A stretch of 58,532 bases of DNA from Desulfomonilaceae bacterium (GCA_031082285.1 JAVHLK010000026.1:1-58532); one strand, 5' to 3'; shown: positions 19,018 through 28,678, counted from the first letter of the stretch. Numbers and translations: made by a program. The notes: generated by a model not told the origin, from the letters alone.

Positions 19018-21225
19018 TCAACCGACGATCGGATCCATGGTCACCGCGGGATGACCTTTCTCTTCGAGGAAGGGATAGATCTCGTCTTCCGTCACACCGA
19101 CGCTCTCGTCCGCGATCTTGTCGGCAAGATTTGAAACGCCCAGTTCCTCGCCCCGCTCGTTGATCTTGTCTCGGAGCATCTCTTTGAGAGCCTTCGGCAG
19201 CCATACCAGCCGCTTGATGCCTCCTTCGGCCGAGATGAATTTCTTCGAGCCGATATAGAGCTTGCTGTGACCGACGAATCCAGGCGTAATGTTGCCGCCT
19301 CCGGCACTGCCCGCCAGGGTCGTGAACTTCATCCCGCACGGCGTGGGGCCTTTGTAGTCTCGATCGACGCTCATGACTCCATTGGCCACGGGAAGGACCG
19401 CGGCGATGCACTCGAAGCACCCGCAGGAGGTCATGGGGTCTTCCATGATCGAATAGGCGTTGTACTTCTCGACCTTGCCACGGGATGCCTGCTGCACGAA
19501 GGCGTTGACGCCCTCCCATTGACCGAGCCGCTCATCGAGGACTTTCCCTTTTTCGATCGGCTGGTTCGGACCGGTGGGGTTGATCTCGAATGACGCTTTG
19601 CAGTCGAGCCAGTTGTACGCGCCGCAGAGGCCGGTACGCTCGGGCGTGACTACGCAGACGTGGGACGGTGCAAAACTCTGGCAAAGCGTGCAGGAGTAGA
19701 AGGTCGCCTCGTCTTCATCGGTCATGCCTTCCACACGGGCGTCTCTCTTCGTGTAGACCTCCTTGGCCTGTGCCAAAAGCTTGTCCACATCCGCCTGGTC
19801 GGTGAATATCTTCACCTGAACCTTGTCGAGTACCGATCCGAAGTCCTGATGGAATTTGGCGTGCAGAATGGAACCGATGTGGCCCAGGGTAAAACCTTTG
19901 TCGATTGCACCCTTTCCGATGCGGACCCACGCAATGTCCCTCTGTCCGATGTGCATCAGGCCCTGAGCATAGTTGATCAGGTGGTGAATCTGACGCTCCA
20001 GGATGGGCTCGAAGTCGCTCTGCATCTTGCGGCCCGCCACCTCTACGAGTATACCCAGCGGCACTCTCGTTCCGGGCTGGATGTCTTTCATGTCGGGTCC
20101 GAAAACCTCTACCTTGCCATCCTCCACCTCGTTCATATCTTTCATGACGGTGAGCTCGACGGCCTGAGTCTTGCCGCCGCCCGCCTCCATGAAGATATCG
20201 TCTCCGCGGATCCGCTCGCCCTCGAACGCGGGACCGTATGCCACAGGAACCGGCACTTCGGTGACGGTAACCTTGAGTCCGCGGACTTCAATGGCCTTGG
20301 AGACGATCTCGTTGTGCGGAATGTTCGACACCACGTGCTCGTACGTGCACACACCCGTGGGGAGTATTTGCGGGATCGGCGTGTCCGCTATGGTGGGAAA
20401 ACCGTAGTTGATGACGCCTGCCGCGGCGGCATACCACTCGTCCGAAACATCTCCCAGGGCCAGCACGAACGCAAAGACACGGTCCTTGTTATAGATCAGG
20501 ACCTTGCGAAAGTCGCCCGGCTCGATTCCACCGAAGCTCAGCGCGGCGCGGGTCGCGAACCCCACTGCAAAGATCGCCGAGGAGATGTCCGGGCCGAAGG
20601 GGACGAGACGCGTAGGCCAGCCGATCTGCACGCCGGCGTCGACGAGCTGTTGGGAAAACGTCGTGCCGTTGTGCTGCGCGGCCATGAAGACGTACAGGTT
20701 CTTCTTCTGAAGCTCCAACGCCATTTCCGCCGCGATTTCCTTGGTCGGAGCGGAGCCCACGACGGCCGCGAATCCGGGCGCGGTGCCGTCCACGAATTCA
20801 ACGCCGCGTTTCCTGAGGATAACGTCGTCGGCGGCCCCCAACCACAGCTTCTCGTCTGTGGGATCCTCCGCGGGAAGATAAAAGTCCGGATCTTCGAGGT
20901 ATCGAATGGCCTCGATGATCTCGTAGTTGAACAGACTGGCCATACCCGCGTCCAGTACCGGTCCGAGGTAAGGCAGAGGCGTCTTTTCTCGGACAGGCGG
21001 GGGAATGAGCTGCTCGGAACGATCGAGCACTATGCCCGCATCTCCGAGGTTCTGAACCGGGAAGCCCAGGATGCCGTAGATTACGGGCAGGTAGTAGCCG
21101 GTATTGGGGAAAGAGATTTCCTTCTTTTTTCCGTACTTCTTTACGGCTTGCTCGTATTTCTTGCGGGCCTTTTCATAGACCTTGTGAGCGCCGGATATTA
21201 CGTTTGCTGCTACGATCTTGGACAC
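19018..21225 (-). CDS. acsB: Acetyl-CoA synthase catalytic subunit
   Basis: 735 residues, full-length bacterial type (the Moorella enzyme is 729). It condenses CO, the methyl group from the corrinoid protein and CoA at the Ni-Ni-[4Fe-4S] A-cluster. The ligands are all present: C512, C515, C524 and C534 for the cubane, and C601-G-C603 for the two nickels, at a constant offset of six from the Moorella numbering. The N-terminal domain (about 1-310), which contacts CODH and forms the CO tunnel in bacterial enzymes, is present, unlike in short archaeal CdhC. The start is a GTG at 21225 with AGGAGG nine bases upstream. It follows the AcsD-AcsA fusion gene after 91 bases. Confidence 0.97.
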   Translation of the reverse strand: MSKIVAANVISGAHKVYEKARKKYEQAVKKYGKKKEISFPNTGYYLPVIYGILGFPVQNLGDAGIVLDRSEQLIPPPVREKTPLPYLGPVLDAGMASLFNYEIIEAIRYLEDPDFYLPAEDPTDEKLWLGAADDVILRKRGVEFVDGTAPGFAAVVGSAPTKEIAAEMALELQKKNLYVFMAAQHNGTTFSQQLVDAGVQIGWPTRLVPFGPDISSAIFAVGFATRAALSFGGIEPGDFRKVLIYNKDRVFAFVLALGDVSDEWYAAAAGVINYGFPTIADTPIPQILPTGVCTYEHVVSNIPHNEIVSKAIEVRGLKVTVTEVPVPVAYGPAFEGERIRGDDIFMEAGGGKTQAVELTVMKDMNEVEDGKVEVFGPDMKDIQPGTRVPLGILVEVAGRKMQSDFEPILERQIHHLINYAQGLMHIGQRDIAWVRIGKGAIDKGFTLGHIGSILHAKFHQDFGSVLDKVQVKIFTDQADVDKLLAQAKEVYTKRDARVEGMTDEDEATFYSCTLCQSFAPSHVCVVTPERTGLCGAYNWLDCKASFEINPTGPNQPIEKGKVLDERLGQWEGVNAFVQQASRGKVEKYNAYSIMEDPMTSCGCFECIAAVLPVANGVMSVDRDYKGPTPCGMKFTTLAGSAGGGNITPGFVGHSKLYIGSKKFISAEGGIKRLVWLPKALKEMLRDKINERGEELGVSNLADKIADESVGVTEDEIYPFLEEKGHPAVTMDPIVG

Positions 21226-21316
21226 TGTTTATTTCCTCCTGTGGAAGCCTTATTGCAGTTCAGCGGGGAGAGGATGGTGTTCCTCCCCCCCGGGGTTTGA
21301 TGCCGATACTCACGTC

Positions 21317-24300
21317 TTATCCGGCTATTTCTCTCCTCATGGCCATGTCCATGAGCACTCTTTCTCTTGCCTTGTCGATACCCAGTGCAGACCGAGCCGC
21401 GTCGATCCGGGCAAGACACCGTTTGGCCATCTCGTACGGATCCTTCTCGACGAAGTCCCAACGACCGCCGTATGTCTTCTCGATGTCCTTGAAGAGATAG
21501 TTGGTGCAGACGTCCTCATTGATAGTGGGGAATCCGACCCCGAGGAGGACGTATACCCCTGACGCTACGAAGTACTGGCCGATGGAAATGGCTTTTTCGC
21601 TCATCCACTCCGGTGCCACGCCGACAGCGGGGATTTCCGAGATGTCATCGCCCAAACCGCCGTCCCGAACAACCGCGGTGGCCGCCATGAGGATCCTGGA
21701 GTTATCAACACACGAGCCCATGTGGAGCACCGGGGGAATGCCGACGGTCTCGCACACCTCTGCAATGCCCTCCCCTCCGTACTTTCGGGCAGCCTCCGGA
21801 GTAAGTAGGCCCGCCTTGCCCAAGGCAATGGCCGCGCATCCGGTCGTCAACACGAGCACGTCGTTCTTTATCAGCTCCTTGGCCAGTTCGACGTGGAGGT
21901 AATCCTGGCTGACACGGGCATTTCCGCATCCCACGATCCCCGCCAGGCCTCGAATGCGGCCGTTGATGATGTTGTCGTTGAGCGGTCGATAGCTTGCCCG
22001 GAACATGCCGCCGAGCATATAGTTGATGGTTTCATGGCTGAATCCGACCACCATGTCTTGCTGTTCACTCGGGATAGAGACCTTCCCCTTGTCGCGGTTC
22101 GGGAAGTTGTCGATCGCGTCGCGCACGATTGCCTTGGCGGTTTCAAGCCCATAACGCTCATCATACGCATAGTGTTTGTAGGCTCCCTGCATCTTCGCGA
22201 TGGGGCTTGTCGTCACAATTTGAGTGTGGAAGCACTTGGCCAGTTCCGCGACGCCCTGCATGATGCACTGGACATCCACTACCATGGTCTCGAGAGCGCC
22301 GGTGATGATCGCCAGCTCCTGCTGCAGATAGTTGCCCGCTACAGGAATCCCGTGACGCATCAGGATCTCGTTGGAGGTACAGCAGATGCCTCCCAGGCTG
22401 ATTCCGCCCGTCGCTCCCTTGCTCTGGGCATACGCTATCATCTCCGGGTCCTGAACCGCCTGGACGATGATTTCGGACAATGACGGCTCGTGACCGTGAA
22501 CAATGATGTTGACCGTGTCTTCCTTCATGCATCCGAGGTTGACCTTGCCGAGAATCGGTACGGGCGTCCCGTACAGAATGTCCGAAAGATCCGTGGCGAT
22601 CATGGACCCGCCCCAACCATCCGCGATAGCGCATTTCGTGGCCAAGCGGATGATGTGTTCCATTTCCTGATTGACTCCCATGTGGGTCATGTGCATGACC
22701 TCCACCACGGGTCGATCGATGCCTGCGGGGATCACTCCTTCTTTTCTCCAGATCTCCTGGCGCTTTAACGGAGCTCGTTTGACAAACTGTATTTCGCCGT
22801 CCTGTTGGCCGTACTGGGCTAAAGCTTTCTCGCCGACTTCTATGGCGATTTCTTTGATTTCCCTTCCTTCGGTCTCGATGCCGAAATCCATCGCGATAGC
22901 GAGTAGTTTGGGAATGTCCTTGATCTGGTAGTCGGGGAGTTCGCCTTTTGCGGCATGGAGGAAGGTATGAGCCACATGGCGTCCGTGATCGCTGTGCGCC
23001 GCCGCGCCTGCCGCAACCATCCGTGCGAAGTTACGAGCCGCGATGGTTTCGGGGGTTGCGCCGCAGAGGCCGCATCTCTTCTTGCGTTCTTCCGGCGTTT
23101 CCGTTTTGCCCTTGGGAGGAAGCACCCTACACGGACCCATATTGCAGATCTTGCAGCATGTTCCCCCTTTCCCAATGGGGCAGGCGGTCATAGTCCGAGA
23201 GCGATGGAACGCGGTCGTGTGGCCCAGCTCGTCGGCCCTCTTAAGGCCTTCCAGTGAAACCGAGTCGATGGTGTGTTTTGTCCAGTCGGCCGGGGGAATT
23301 TCCTTCTTCTTGGGGGGAGGAGCGGCGACGGCCGGAGCTGCGGGAGCAGCTGCCGGGGTTGCGGCAGGAACCTGGCCGGAAACCAGAGATCCCAGCCCGG
23401 AGGCCAGGTTCTTGACGGCCCTGAACACTCCTACCATCTCTTTCAAACCTTGAATATCTTCCTTGGTCAATTGTCCCATAAGTTCTTCCTCTTCCAATGC
23501 TGCGGCAGCAGCGGGTTTTACAGCCGGGGGAGCCTTTTCTTCCTTAGGAGCGAGCTTGGGTGCCGCCGCGGGCTTGGGCGCCGCTTCAGGTTTCGGCTCC
23601 GCAGCTTTTACCGGCTTGGCTTCTTCTTTCTTGGGAGTCGGCTTCGGAGGTTCCGGAGTCTTCTTTTCCGCGGGCTTGGGTGCCGCGGCTTTTTCCGGCG
23701 GAGGTGCCGCCTCCCCGGCAAGGGAAAGATCCACATCCATGGCTGCAAGGTCCGTCTCGACCATGACGTCCGAGAGGTACTTGCGGATGTGTTCGAGCGT
23801 CTTGGGATGCCTGAGGATCAGGAGATCGGACCCGGCCTGCAGGGCACTCAACGCGGTGATGGCTTCGAGGTTGATTCCCCGAATTCCCGCGTCCCCGAGC
23901 TTAGGCTCCTGTTCGGTGGGGAGTTTGGCTTCTTTTGTCTTCCACACCTCTTCGGCTATATTGTTGACGATCGGGTACTGGAGCTTGTCATCATTCTGCG
24001 TCAAAGCGGCCTGCCGTATTCGCTCCATGATGGAATAGCAGTATTCCATTCCGTAGCCTACACTGCCGGTAGTCGGATCGATCAGAATTTTGTCGTTGGG
24101 AACGCCCAGATTCTCAAGGAGAATGTTGAGCTGCTTGGCAAGATTGATGTCGATGGGGGAGTTCGCCGCCACAACGTGCTTATATGCAATCGCGGCCGCC
24201 CCAACTTGTTTGTAATTCCCTTCGGTGATCGGTCCCAGCACCACGTTCAGGCCCGCGCAGGACTCGGCCACGGCCTTGAGCACTTCGGTGTTCTTGTCGT

Positions 24301-24697
24301 CGCTGGACACCCCCCAGACGATCAACGGAACACTGATGGCCTCGGCCACTTTCTTGGCGATTTCAGCCGCATGCGCCGCAGGCAGATCCTTGCCGTTGGG
24401 GTCGGTTCCGGCAAGCCAAAGACAAACCACGTCGGCCTTGTACTCTTCGACGCATTTCTTGGCCCAGGCCACCGGGTCTTTCACCACGTCCTTGAAAGGT
24501 TCAAGCGCTTCTGCGGCCCATTCTTCGGGCTCTATATCCAGGACCTGAAGGGCAAGCTTTGGGGCATTTGGCGTCTTGCCCTCAAAAGAGTAGAAATTGT
24601 AGGCCGTTTCACCACCGACGACCACTTCTGACCCGGGTTTGCCGAGTTTGATTTCGCGAATTGTTCCTGTGTACTTCACCTTTGGCAGTTCAGCCAT
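21317..24697 (-). CDS. acsD-acsA: Fusion of corrinoid protein small subunit (AcsD) and CO dehydrogenase (AcsA/CooS)
   Basis: One uninterrupted 1126-codon frame. Residues 1-330 are a complete AcsD (delta subunit; the Moorella protein is about 323). Residues 331-405 are an Ala/Pro/Lys/Glu-rich linker, 406-440 a short predicted helix, 441-468 a second Ala/Pro linker. Residues about 469-1126 are a complete Ni-Fe carbon monoxide dehydrogenase. CODH ligands seen: C506 and C514 (D-cluster); C515, C518, C523 and C545 (B-cluster), with an extra C542; H734 or H736, C772 or C773, C811, C924, C954 and C996 (C-cluster region). CODH reduces CO2 to CO for AcsB; AcsD pairs with AcsC to carry the methyl group. 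The start at 24697 has AAGGAAGG upstream. An internal ATG (residue 407, base 23479) is preceded by AGAGGAAG, so a separate 720-residue CODH may also be made. No stop or frameshift separates the parts. Confidence 0.93.
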   Translation of the reverse strand: MAELPKVKYTGTIREIKLGKPGSEVVVGGETAYNFYSFEGKTPNAPKLALQVLDIEPEEWAAEALEPFKDVVKDPVAWAKKCVEEYKADVVCLWLAGTDPNGKDLPAAHAAEIAKKVAEAISVPLIVWGVSSDDKNTEVLKAVAESCAGLNVVLGPITEGNYKQVGAAAIAYKHVVAANSPIDINLAKQLNILLENLGVPNDKILIDPTTGSVGYGMEYCYSIMERIRQAALTQNDDKLQYPIVNNIAEEVWKTKEAKLPTEQEPKLGDAGIRGINLEAITALSALQAGSDLLILRHPKTLEHIRKYLSDVMVETDLAAMDVDLSLAGEAAPPPEKAAAPKPAEKKTPEPPKPTPKKEEAKPVKAAEPKPEAAPKPAAAPKLAPKEEKAPPAVKPAAAAALEEEELMGQLTKEDIQGLKEMVGVFRAVKNLASGLGSLVSGQVPAATPAAAPAAPAVAAPPPKKKEIPPADWTKHTIDSVSLEGLKRADELGHTTAFHRSRTMTACPIGKGGTCCKICNMGPCRVLPPKGKTETPEERKKRCGLCGATPETIAARNFARMVAAGAAAHSDHGRHVAHTFLHAAKGELPDYQIKDIPKLLAIAMDFGIETEGREIKEIAIEVGEKALAQYGQQDGEIQFVKRAPLKRQEIWRKEGVIPAGIDRPVVEVMHMTHMGVNQEMEHIIRLATKCAIADGWGGSMIATDLSDILYGTPVPILGKVNLGCMKEDTVNIIVHGHEPSLSEIIVQAVQDPEMIAYAQSKGATGGISLGGICCTSNEILMRHGIPVAGNYLQQELAIITGALETMVVDVQCIMQGVAELAKCFHTQIVTTSPIAKMQGAYKHYAYDERYGLETAKAIVRDAIDNFPNRDKGKVSIPSEQQDMVVGFSHETINYMLGGMFRASYRPLNDNIINGRIRGLAGIVGCGNARVSQDYLHVELAKELIKNDVLVLTTGCAAIALGKAGLLTPEAARKYGGEGIAEVCETVGIPPVLHMGSCVDNSRILMAATAVVRDGGLGDDISEIPAVGVAPEWMSEKAISIGQYFVASGVYVLLGVGFPTINEDVCTNYLFKDIEKTYGGRWDFVEKDPYEMAKRCLARIDAARSALGIDKARERVLMDMAMRREIAG
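23477..23492 (-). promoter_or_regulatory. Possible internal translation start for a separate CODH
   Basis: Within the fusion gene, an in-frame ATG (23477-23479) codes for Met407 in the linker. On the minus strand AGAGGAAG lies about seven bases before it, a good Shine-Dalgarno sequence and spacing. Glu/Lys-rich codons can give such sequences by chance, so this is suggestive only. Confidence 0.45.
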
Positions 24698-24765
24698 TTG
24701 CCACCTTCCTTACAAACTCTCGATCTATATCGGTAGGGTTGTCTTGAGCGCTCGGCGCATGAATC

Positions 24766-24996
24766 TTAGGCGGGATTTTTTCTCTTCTCGCTACCAAACC
24801 AGTCCTTTGAATAGAAATATCGTTCGGCCGTGGTCAGGTATCTCTTGACCGGATTACTTTCTTCCCCCACGTTGACTGCGTTTACATTGACACGCCATTG
24901 ATAACGGTCTGCGTCCGTTCCCTCGGCATATTCAGGCACTAGGATTTTGACCTTTTGTCCGTCAAACCTCTCCTTCTCCTCAAACTTGTCGGCCAT
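24766..24996 (-). CDS. Small unknown protein at the head of the acs operon
   Basis: 76 residues, soluble, charged, with no signal peptide or cysteine. Tyr/Trp-rich in its second half. The start at 24996 has GAGGAG six bases upstream, as strong as those of the acs genes. It lies directly after the predicted acs promoter and 68 bases before the AcsD-AcsA fusion gene, in the same direction, so it is the first gene of the transcript. No family recognised. Position suggests a small accessory, assembly or regulatory factor for the CODH/ACS complex, but this is inference; it contains no metal-binding motif such as the P-loop of the nickel inserter CooC. Confidence 0.65.
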   Translation of the reverse strand: MADKFEEKERFDGQKVKILVPEYAEGTDADRYQWRVNVNAVNVGEESNPVKRYLTTAERYFYSKDWFGSEKRKNPA

Positions 24997-25097
24997 AAGT
25001 GTCTCCTCTCTTTATGTGAGATGCTCGATTTAGATCGGCAATTTCCAGCTATGATGCTACTTTCCCCGGGGGATGGGCTTGCGACGGGTGAGCCACT

Positions 25098-25135
25098 ATT
25101 ATGACGGAGAGTACCTTAGTCTGCAATATTTTTTT
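25098..25135 (-). promoter_or_regulatory. Predicted sigma70 promoter of the acs operon with A-tract
   Basis: On the minus strand: -35 TTGCAG (25121-25126), 17-base spacer, -10 CATAAT (25098-25103). An A-tract at about 25128-25135, just upstream of the -35, could act as an UP element. The implied leader before the 76-aa gene is about 95 bases. Confidence 0.65.
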
Positions 25136-25192
25136 TGAATTCCGCCGTAGATAGCACGATTAAATGAAACGTGCTCTCAACTCGCGGTCACC

Positions 25193-26728
25193 CTACAGCC
25201 TCACCGACGGCTTCGGCACCTCGGACAGGTAATGCAATCGGTTCAGAGCATTGACCATGGCCTTGGCCGCCGCTACCAGTATGTCCTCGTGGGCGCCTTT
25301 CCCAACCGCCACTTTGCCCTTCTCCTCAAGCCGGATCGTCACCTCACCGAGAGCGTCGGTTCCGCCCGTGATCGCGCTGACGGCAAAACGCAGCAGGTTG
25401 GGCCGGCGACCGGTGAGCTGCAGTATGGTGTTGTACGTTGCATCGACCGGACCGTTTCCGAGTTCCGCTCCATGGCATTCCTTGCCTTCAATTTCCATGC
25501 GAACCGTGGCGGTAGGCACCACATGGGTTCCGGACATGATGGTGACGGAAATGAGTTTATACGTCTCATTCGCGCGAAGCACTTCCTCCGCGATAATTGC
25601 CTCGATATCCTCATCGAAAATCGATTTCTTGTGGTCCGCCAGATCTTTGAATCGTTTGAACGTCAGGTTTAACTCGTCTTCGGTCAGCGAGTATCCCAGG
25701 TCCTTGATTCGTTCGCGAAATGCGTGTCGACCGGAGTGTTTCCCCAAAACCAGCGATGATTTCGAAATCCCCACCGATTCGGGATTCATGATTTCGTACG
25801 TGGTTCGCTCCTTGATGATGCCGTCTTGGTGGATTCCCGATTCGTGTGCAAACGCATTTGCTCCCACTATGGCTTTGTTCGGCTGAACGGAAATGCCCGT
25901 GATGCTGGTGACCAGACGGCTGGTATGGAAGATCTGCTCCGATACGATGCCCGTATAGAAACCAAAGGCTTCAGTTCGGGTCTTCAGTATCATTGCGATC
26001 TCTTCCAAAGCGGCATTGCCGGCCCTCTCGCCTATGCCGTTTATGGTGCACTCGACCTGTCTGGCTCCGGCCCTGATCGCGGCCAGGGAGTTGGCCACCG
26101 CCAGACCGAGATCGTTGTGACAGTGCACGGAAATGATCGCGTTACCTATGCCGACCACATTTTCGCGTATGGTCGTAATGAGTTTGGAAATCTCTTCGGG
26201 ATAGGAGTACCCAACGGTGTCGGGTATATTGATCGTGCCCGCGCCTTCGTCTATTGCGGTTTGAATAACCCTGCAGATAAAGTCGGGGTCGCTTCTTGTC
26301 GCGTCTTCGCAGGAAAATTCCACCCAGTCGGAAAGCGAACGAGCAAGCCTGACGGCCTGACCGGCCCTCTCCACCACCTCTTCTCTGGACATTCGGAGCT
26401 TGTACTTCAGATGGATGTCGCTGGTTGCGATAAAGGTATGGATTCCCGGTAAGCGGGCAGGTTCGACGCTTCGCCAGGCCGTTTCAATGTCCTCGGCCAA
26501 CGATCGGGCCAGCCCCACCACTCGGGCATTCTTGATCTCGCGCGCAATAGCGCGTACGCCTGCCTGATCTCCCTCCGAACTTGCCGGAAATCCCGCCTCG
26601 ATTATGTCCACGCCCAGCTTCTCCAGCTGTCTGGCCAGTTGAAGCTTTTCATGTTGATTCATGGTCGCGCCGGGAGACTGCTCGCCGTCACGCAACGTCG
26701 TATCGAATATCAGAATTCTCTCTTCCAT
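25193..26728 (-). CDS. leuA: 2-isopropylmalate synthase
   Basis: 511 residues, type 1 LeuA length. It condenses 2-oxoisovalerate with acetyl-CoA, the first step of leucine synthesis. The HMGL-like TIM barrel starts with [12 protein letters not shown] (about 9-20) and has the metal-binding HCHNDLG and the GERAGNA segment. After the catalytic domain comes a linker region (HESGIHQDG) and a C-terminal regulatory domain (about 390-500) expected to bind leucine for feedback inhibition. It is the last gene of the ilv-psd-pss-leu series. Citramalate and homocitrate synthases are relatives, but length and context fit LeuA. Confidence 0.95.
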   Translation of the reverse strand: MEERILIFDTTLRDGEQSPGATMNQHEKLQLARQLEKLGVDIIEAGFPASSEGDQAGVRAIAREIKNARVVGLARSLAEDIETAWRSVEPARLPGIHTFIATSDIHLKYKLRMSREEVVERAGQAVRLARSLSDWVEFSCEDATRSDPDFICRVIQTAIDEGAGTINIPDTVGYSYPEEISKLITTIRENVVGIGNAIISVHCHNDLGLAVANSLAAIRAGARQVECTINGIGERAGNAALEEIAMILKTRTEAFGFYTGIVSEQIFHTSRLVTSITGISVQPNKAIVGANAFAHESGIHQDGIIKERTTYEIMNPESVGISKSSLVLGKHSGRHAFRERIKDLGYSLTEDELNLTFKRFKDLADHKKSIFDEDIEAIIAEEVLRANETYKLISVTIMSGTHVVPTATVRMEIEGKECHGAELGNGPVDATYNTILQLTGRRPNLLRFAVSAITGGTDALGEVTIRLEEKGKVAVGKGAHEDILVAAAKAMVNALNRLHYLSEVPKPSVRL

Positions 26729-26885
26729 CGTAGCCTCCGGACGGGGGACCGGCCCCCGTGTCGATCGTATAGGATGTACAACGCGGCCGGGGAAATTTCA
26801 ATCAATGCGACAAAAGGCGTTGCTCGACTGTACCGGGCTCGGTAGCGCGATATGCCCGGCCGGCCGCAACATTGACCGTCCGATC

Positions 26886-27776
26886 TCAGGCCTTGGGCTT
26901 TGTTTCCAGTGAAGAAAGTTCAGGTCGCGATGTGTCGGAATCGGTTTCCTTCTCCGCCTGTCGCTTTTTGTTCCGCCGATACAACATGATGGTGAGGACG
27001 GGACCCGAAACGACGTATCCCGCGCACAGGAAAAAGGGGACGATGAACGGTGCTGTTGCGATCAAAGCAAGGAGGAGTACAAAGGCCACCGTGGAGCTGA
27101 AGGGTTTCTGTTTCACCAGGGTGAGGTCTTTGAACGCATGGAATTTCACGCTGCTTACCATGAAGAAAGAGAGAAGGAACGAAAGCGCCAGGACAGGCAC
27201 GCGGAGGTTGGCGGGGTCAAGATCCAGCTTTTGACAGAAGAGCACGGTCGTGGCCACCATTGCCGCGGCCGCGGGAATAGGCAAGCCATTGAACCGCTTC
27301 GGGTCTATGTGCCCCGTCTGGACATTGAAGCGTGCCAACCGGAGCGCCCCGCAAGCCGTAAAGACAAAAGCCGTTACCCAACCAAATCTCCCGTACGGCC
27401 CAAGAGCCCACATATAGAGCAATATCGCGGGGGCCACTCCAAAGGATATGACGTCCGCCAAGGAATCAAGCTCAAGACCGAAACGCGTAGTGGTCTTCGT
27501 GAGTCGCGCCACTTTGCCGTCGATGCCGTCAAAGAAGCCTGCAACGAGTATCAATGCGGCTGCAAGAACAAAGTCGCCGTTGATTGCCGATATGATCGCG
27601 AAAAAGCTGAAGAATATGCTCGTCAGAGTGAGGAGGGACGGCAAGATAAAGATCCCTTTTCTCATCTTGTTGATGCGGTTCTCTTTCCTTTGGGCCCGTT
27701 GCTGAAGCTCGTCCGGATCGTGAATACGCGTGTTCTTTCTGAAAAGGGGTCTTTTTTTCCGCATTCGTGTCGCCAT
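26886..27776 (-). CDS. pssA: CDP-diacylglycerol-serine O-phosphatidyltransferase (phosphatidylserine synthase)
   Basis: Makes phosphatidylserine from CDP-diacylglycerol and serine at the inner membrane. The CDP-alcohol phosphotransferase signature is complete: D-x2-DG-x2-AR-x8-G-x3-D-x3-D, starting at the GFFDGIDGKVAR segment. Several transmembrane helices follow, ending in a charged tail. Two close ATGs, at 27776 and 27764, fit a GGGAG site; the open frame runs back to 27929 but those extra residues look non-coding. Even from 27776 the N-terminus has about 40 basic residues before the first helix, longer than usual. It lies about 200 bases after psd, its pathway partner. Confidence 0.93.
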   Translation of the reverse strand: MATRMRKKRPLFRKNTRIHDPDELQQRAQRKENRINKMRKGIFILPSLLTLTSIFFSFFAIISAINGDFVLAAALILVAGFFDGIDGKVARLTKTTTRFGLELDSLADVISFGVAPAILLYMWALGPYGRFGWVTAFVFTACGALRLARFNVQTGHIDPKRFNGLPIPAAAAMVATTVLFCQKLDLDPANLRVPVLALSFLLSFFMVSSVKFHAFKDLTLVKQKPFSSTVAFVLLLALIATAPFIVPFFLCAGYVVSGPVLTIMLYRRNKKRQAEKETDSDTSRPELSSLETKPKA

Positions 27777-27976
27777 CTCCCGCGGGCTCGACAAAGCGTA
27801 CACGGTCCGTGCCCGTGCCGCGAGCGTGCGGAGCCTGAAGTGAGGGGCTGCGTTTCTCCAAGAAGAGATCGACTGAAGGCCGGAACCGGCACGAAGAATA
27901 GTGATGATTCCGTACGCTGAGGCATCCACCGCTCAACAGTCGTATTATAGATTTTTTGTCAAGTAATTGCAATCAA

Positions 27977-28678
27977 TTAACCAAAGCCTTGACGGGACGG
28001 ACCTTGAGTCTCCCCGTCCGGAGCTTTGGCAAGTACCGAGACCCCTGCGCGCACTCGCCCTCCCACCTCGACATGAATGGAGAAGTGTTTCGGTAGGTAG
28101 ACATCGAGACGGGAACCGAATCTGATAAGGCCGAACCTTTGACCTCTGCGAACGTGTTCACCCTCGGCAACCCAGCACGCGATTCTGCGGGCCACTTTGC
28201 CGGCAATTTGTACCACCTCCAGATCGTAGTCATTGCCTCGAATAATTAGGGAATTATGCTCATTCACAACGGACGCTTCGGGATCCCGCGCATCAAGAAA
28301 GCTTCCGGGACGATGATCGATTTTCCGCACGGTTCCCGAGATGGGGGACCGGTTCACATGAACGTTGAATATGGACATGAAGATACTGATTCGTTTCAGC
28401 CGCGATTCATCGAGACGGTCGGACCTTGCGTCGTCGACTATTTCCACGACGCGACCGTCTGCGGGAGACAACACGAGATGTTCCCCTTCGGGCGGCGTTC
28501 TCTCTGGGTTCCGAAAGAAAAGGCATACGCAGACGGCTGCCGCGAGAAAGAAAAGGGAGACCCAAGGATGGCCGTACCACCAGCTGACGAGAGCAACGAG
28601 GAAGAGAGGCACGATGAAGACGAGCCCTTCCCGTGCGATGGGTTCATAATGGCCTGCCGGGCGTATCATTCCGGGCAT
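27977..28678 (-). CDS. psd: Phosphatidylserine decarboxylase proenzyme (short type)
   Basis: 233 residues, the short PSD-A type. It decarboxylates phosphatidylserine to phosphatidylethanolamine. A membrane anchor is predicted at about 17-55. The self-cleavage site that creates the pyruvoyl cofactor is Gly188-Ser189 in RFGSR. The conserved FMSIFNVHVNRSP segment holds the His thought to act in processing. The start overlaps the ilvH stop by 13 bases, so translation is probably coupled. Confidence 0.95.
   Translation of the reverse strand: MPGMIRPAGHYEPIAREGLVFIVPLFLVALVSWWYGHPWVSLFFLAAAVCVCLFFRNPERTPPEGEHLVLSPADGRVVEIVDDARSDRLDESRLKRISIFMSIFNVHVNRSPISGTVRKIDHRPGSFLDARDPEASVVNEHNSLIIRGNDYDLEVVQIAGKVARRIACWVAEGEHVRRGQRFGLIRFGSRLDVYLPKHFSIHVEVGGRVRAGVSVLAKAPDGETQGPSRQGFG

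Noticed and set aside
19660-21300. 546-codon plus-strand open frame opposite acsB
   Set aside because: It is a long antisense frame produced by the codon use of acsB; no domain or ribosome site.
21697-21710. TTATCAACA resembling a DnaA box
   Set aside because: Single imperfect match inside coding sequence; no cluster that would suggest oriC.
23273-24631. 452-codon plus-strand open frame opposite the fusion gene
   Set aside because: Antisense shadow, Arg/Gly/Phe-rich low-complexity translation opposite the Ala/Pro/Lys linker.
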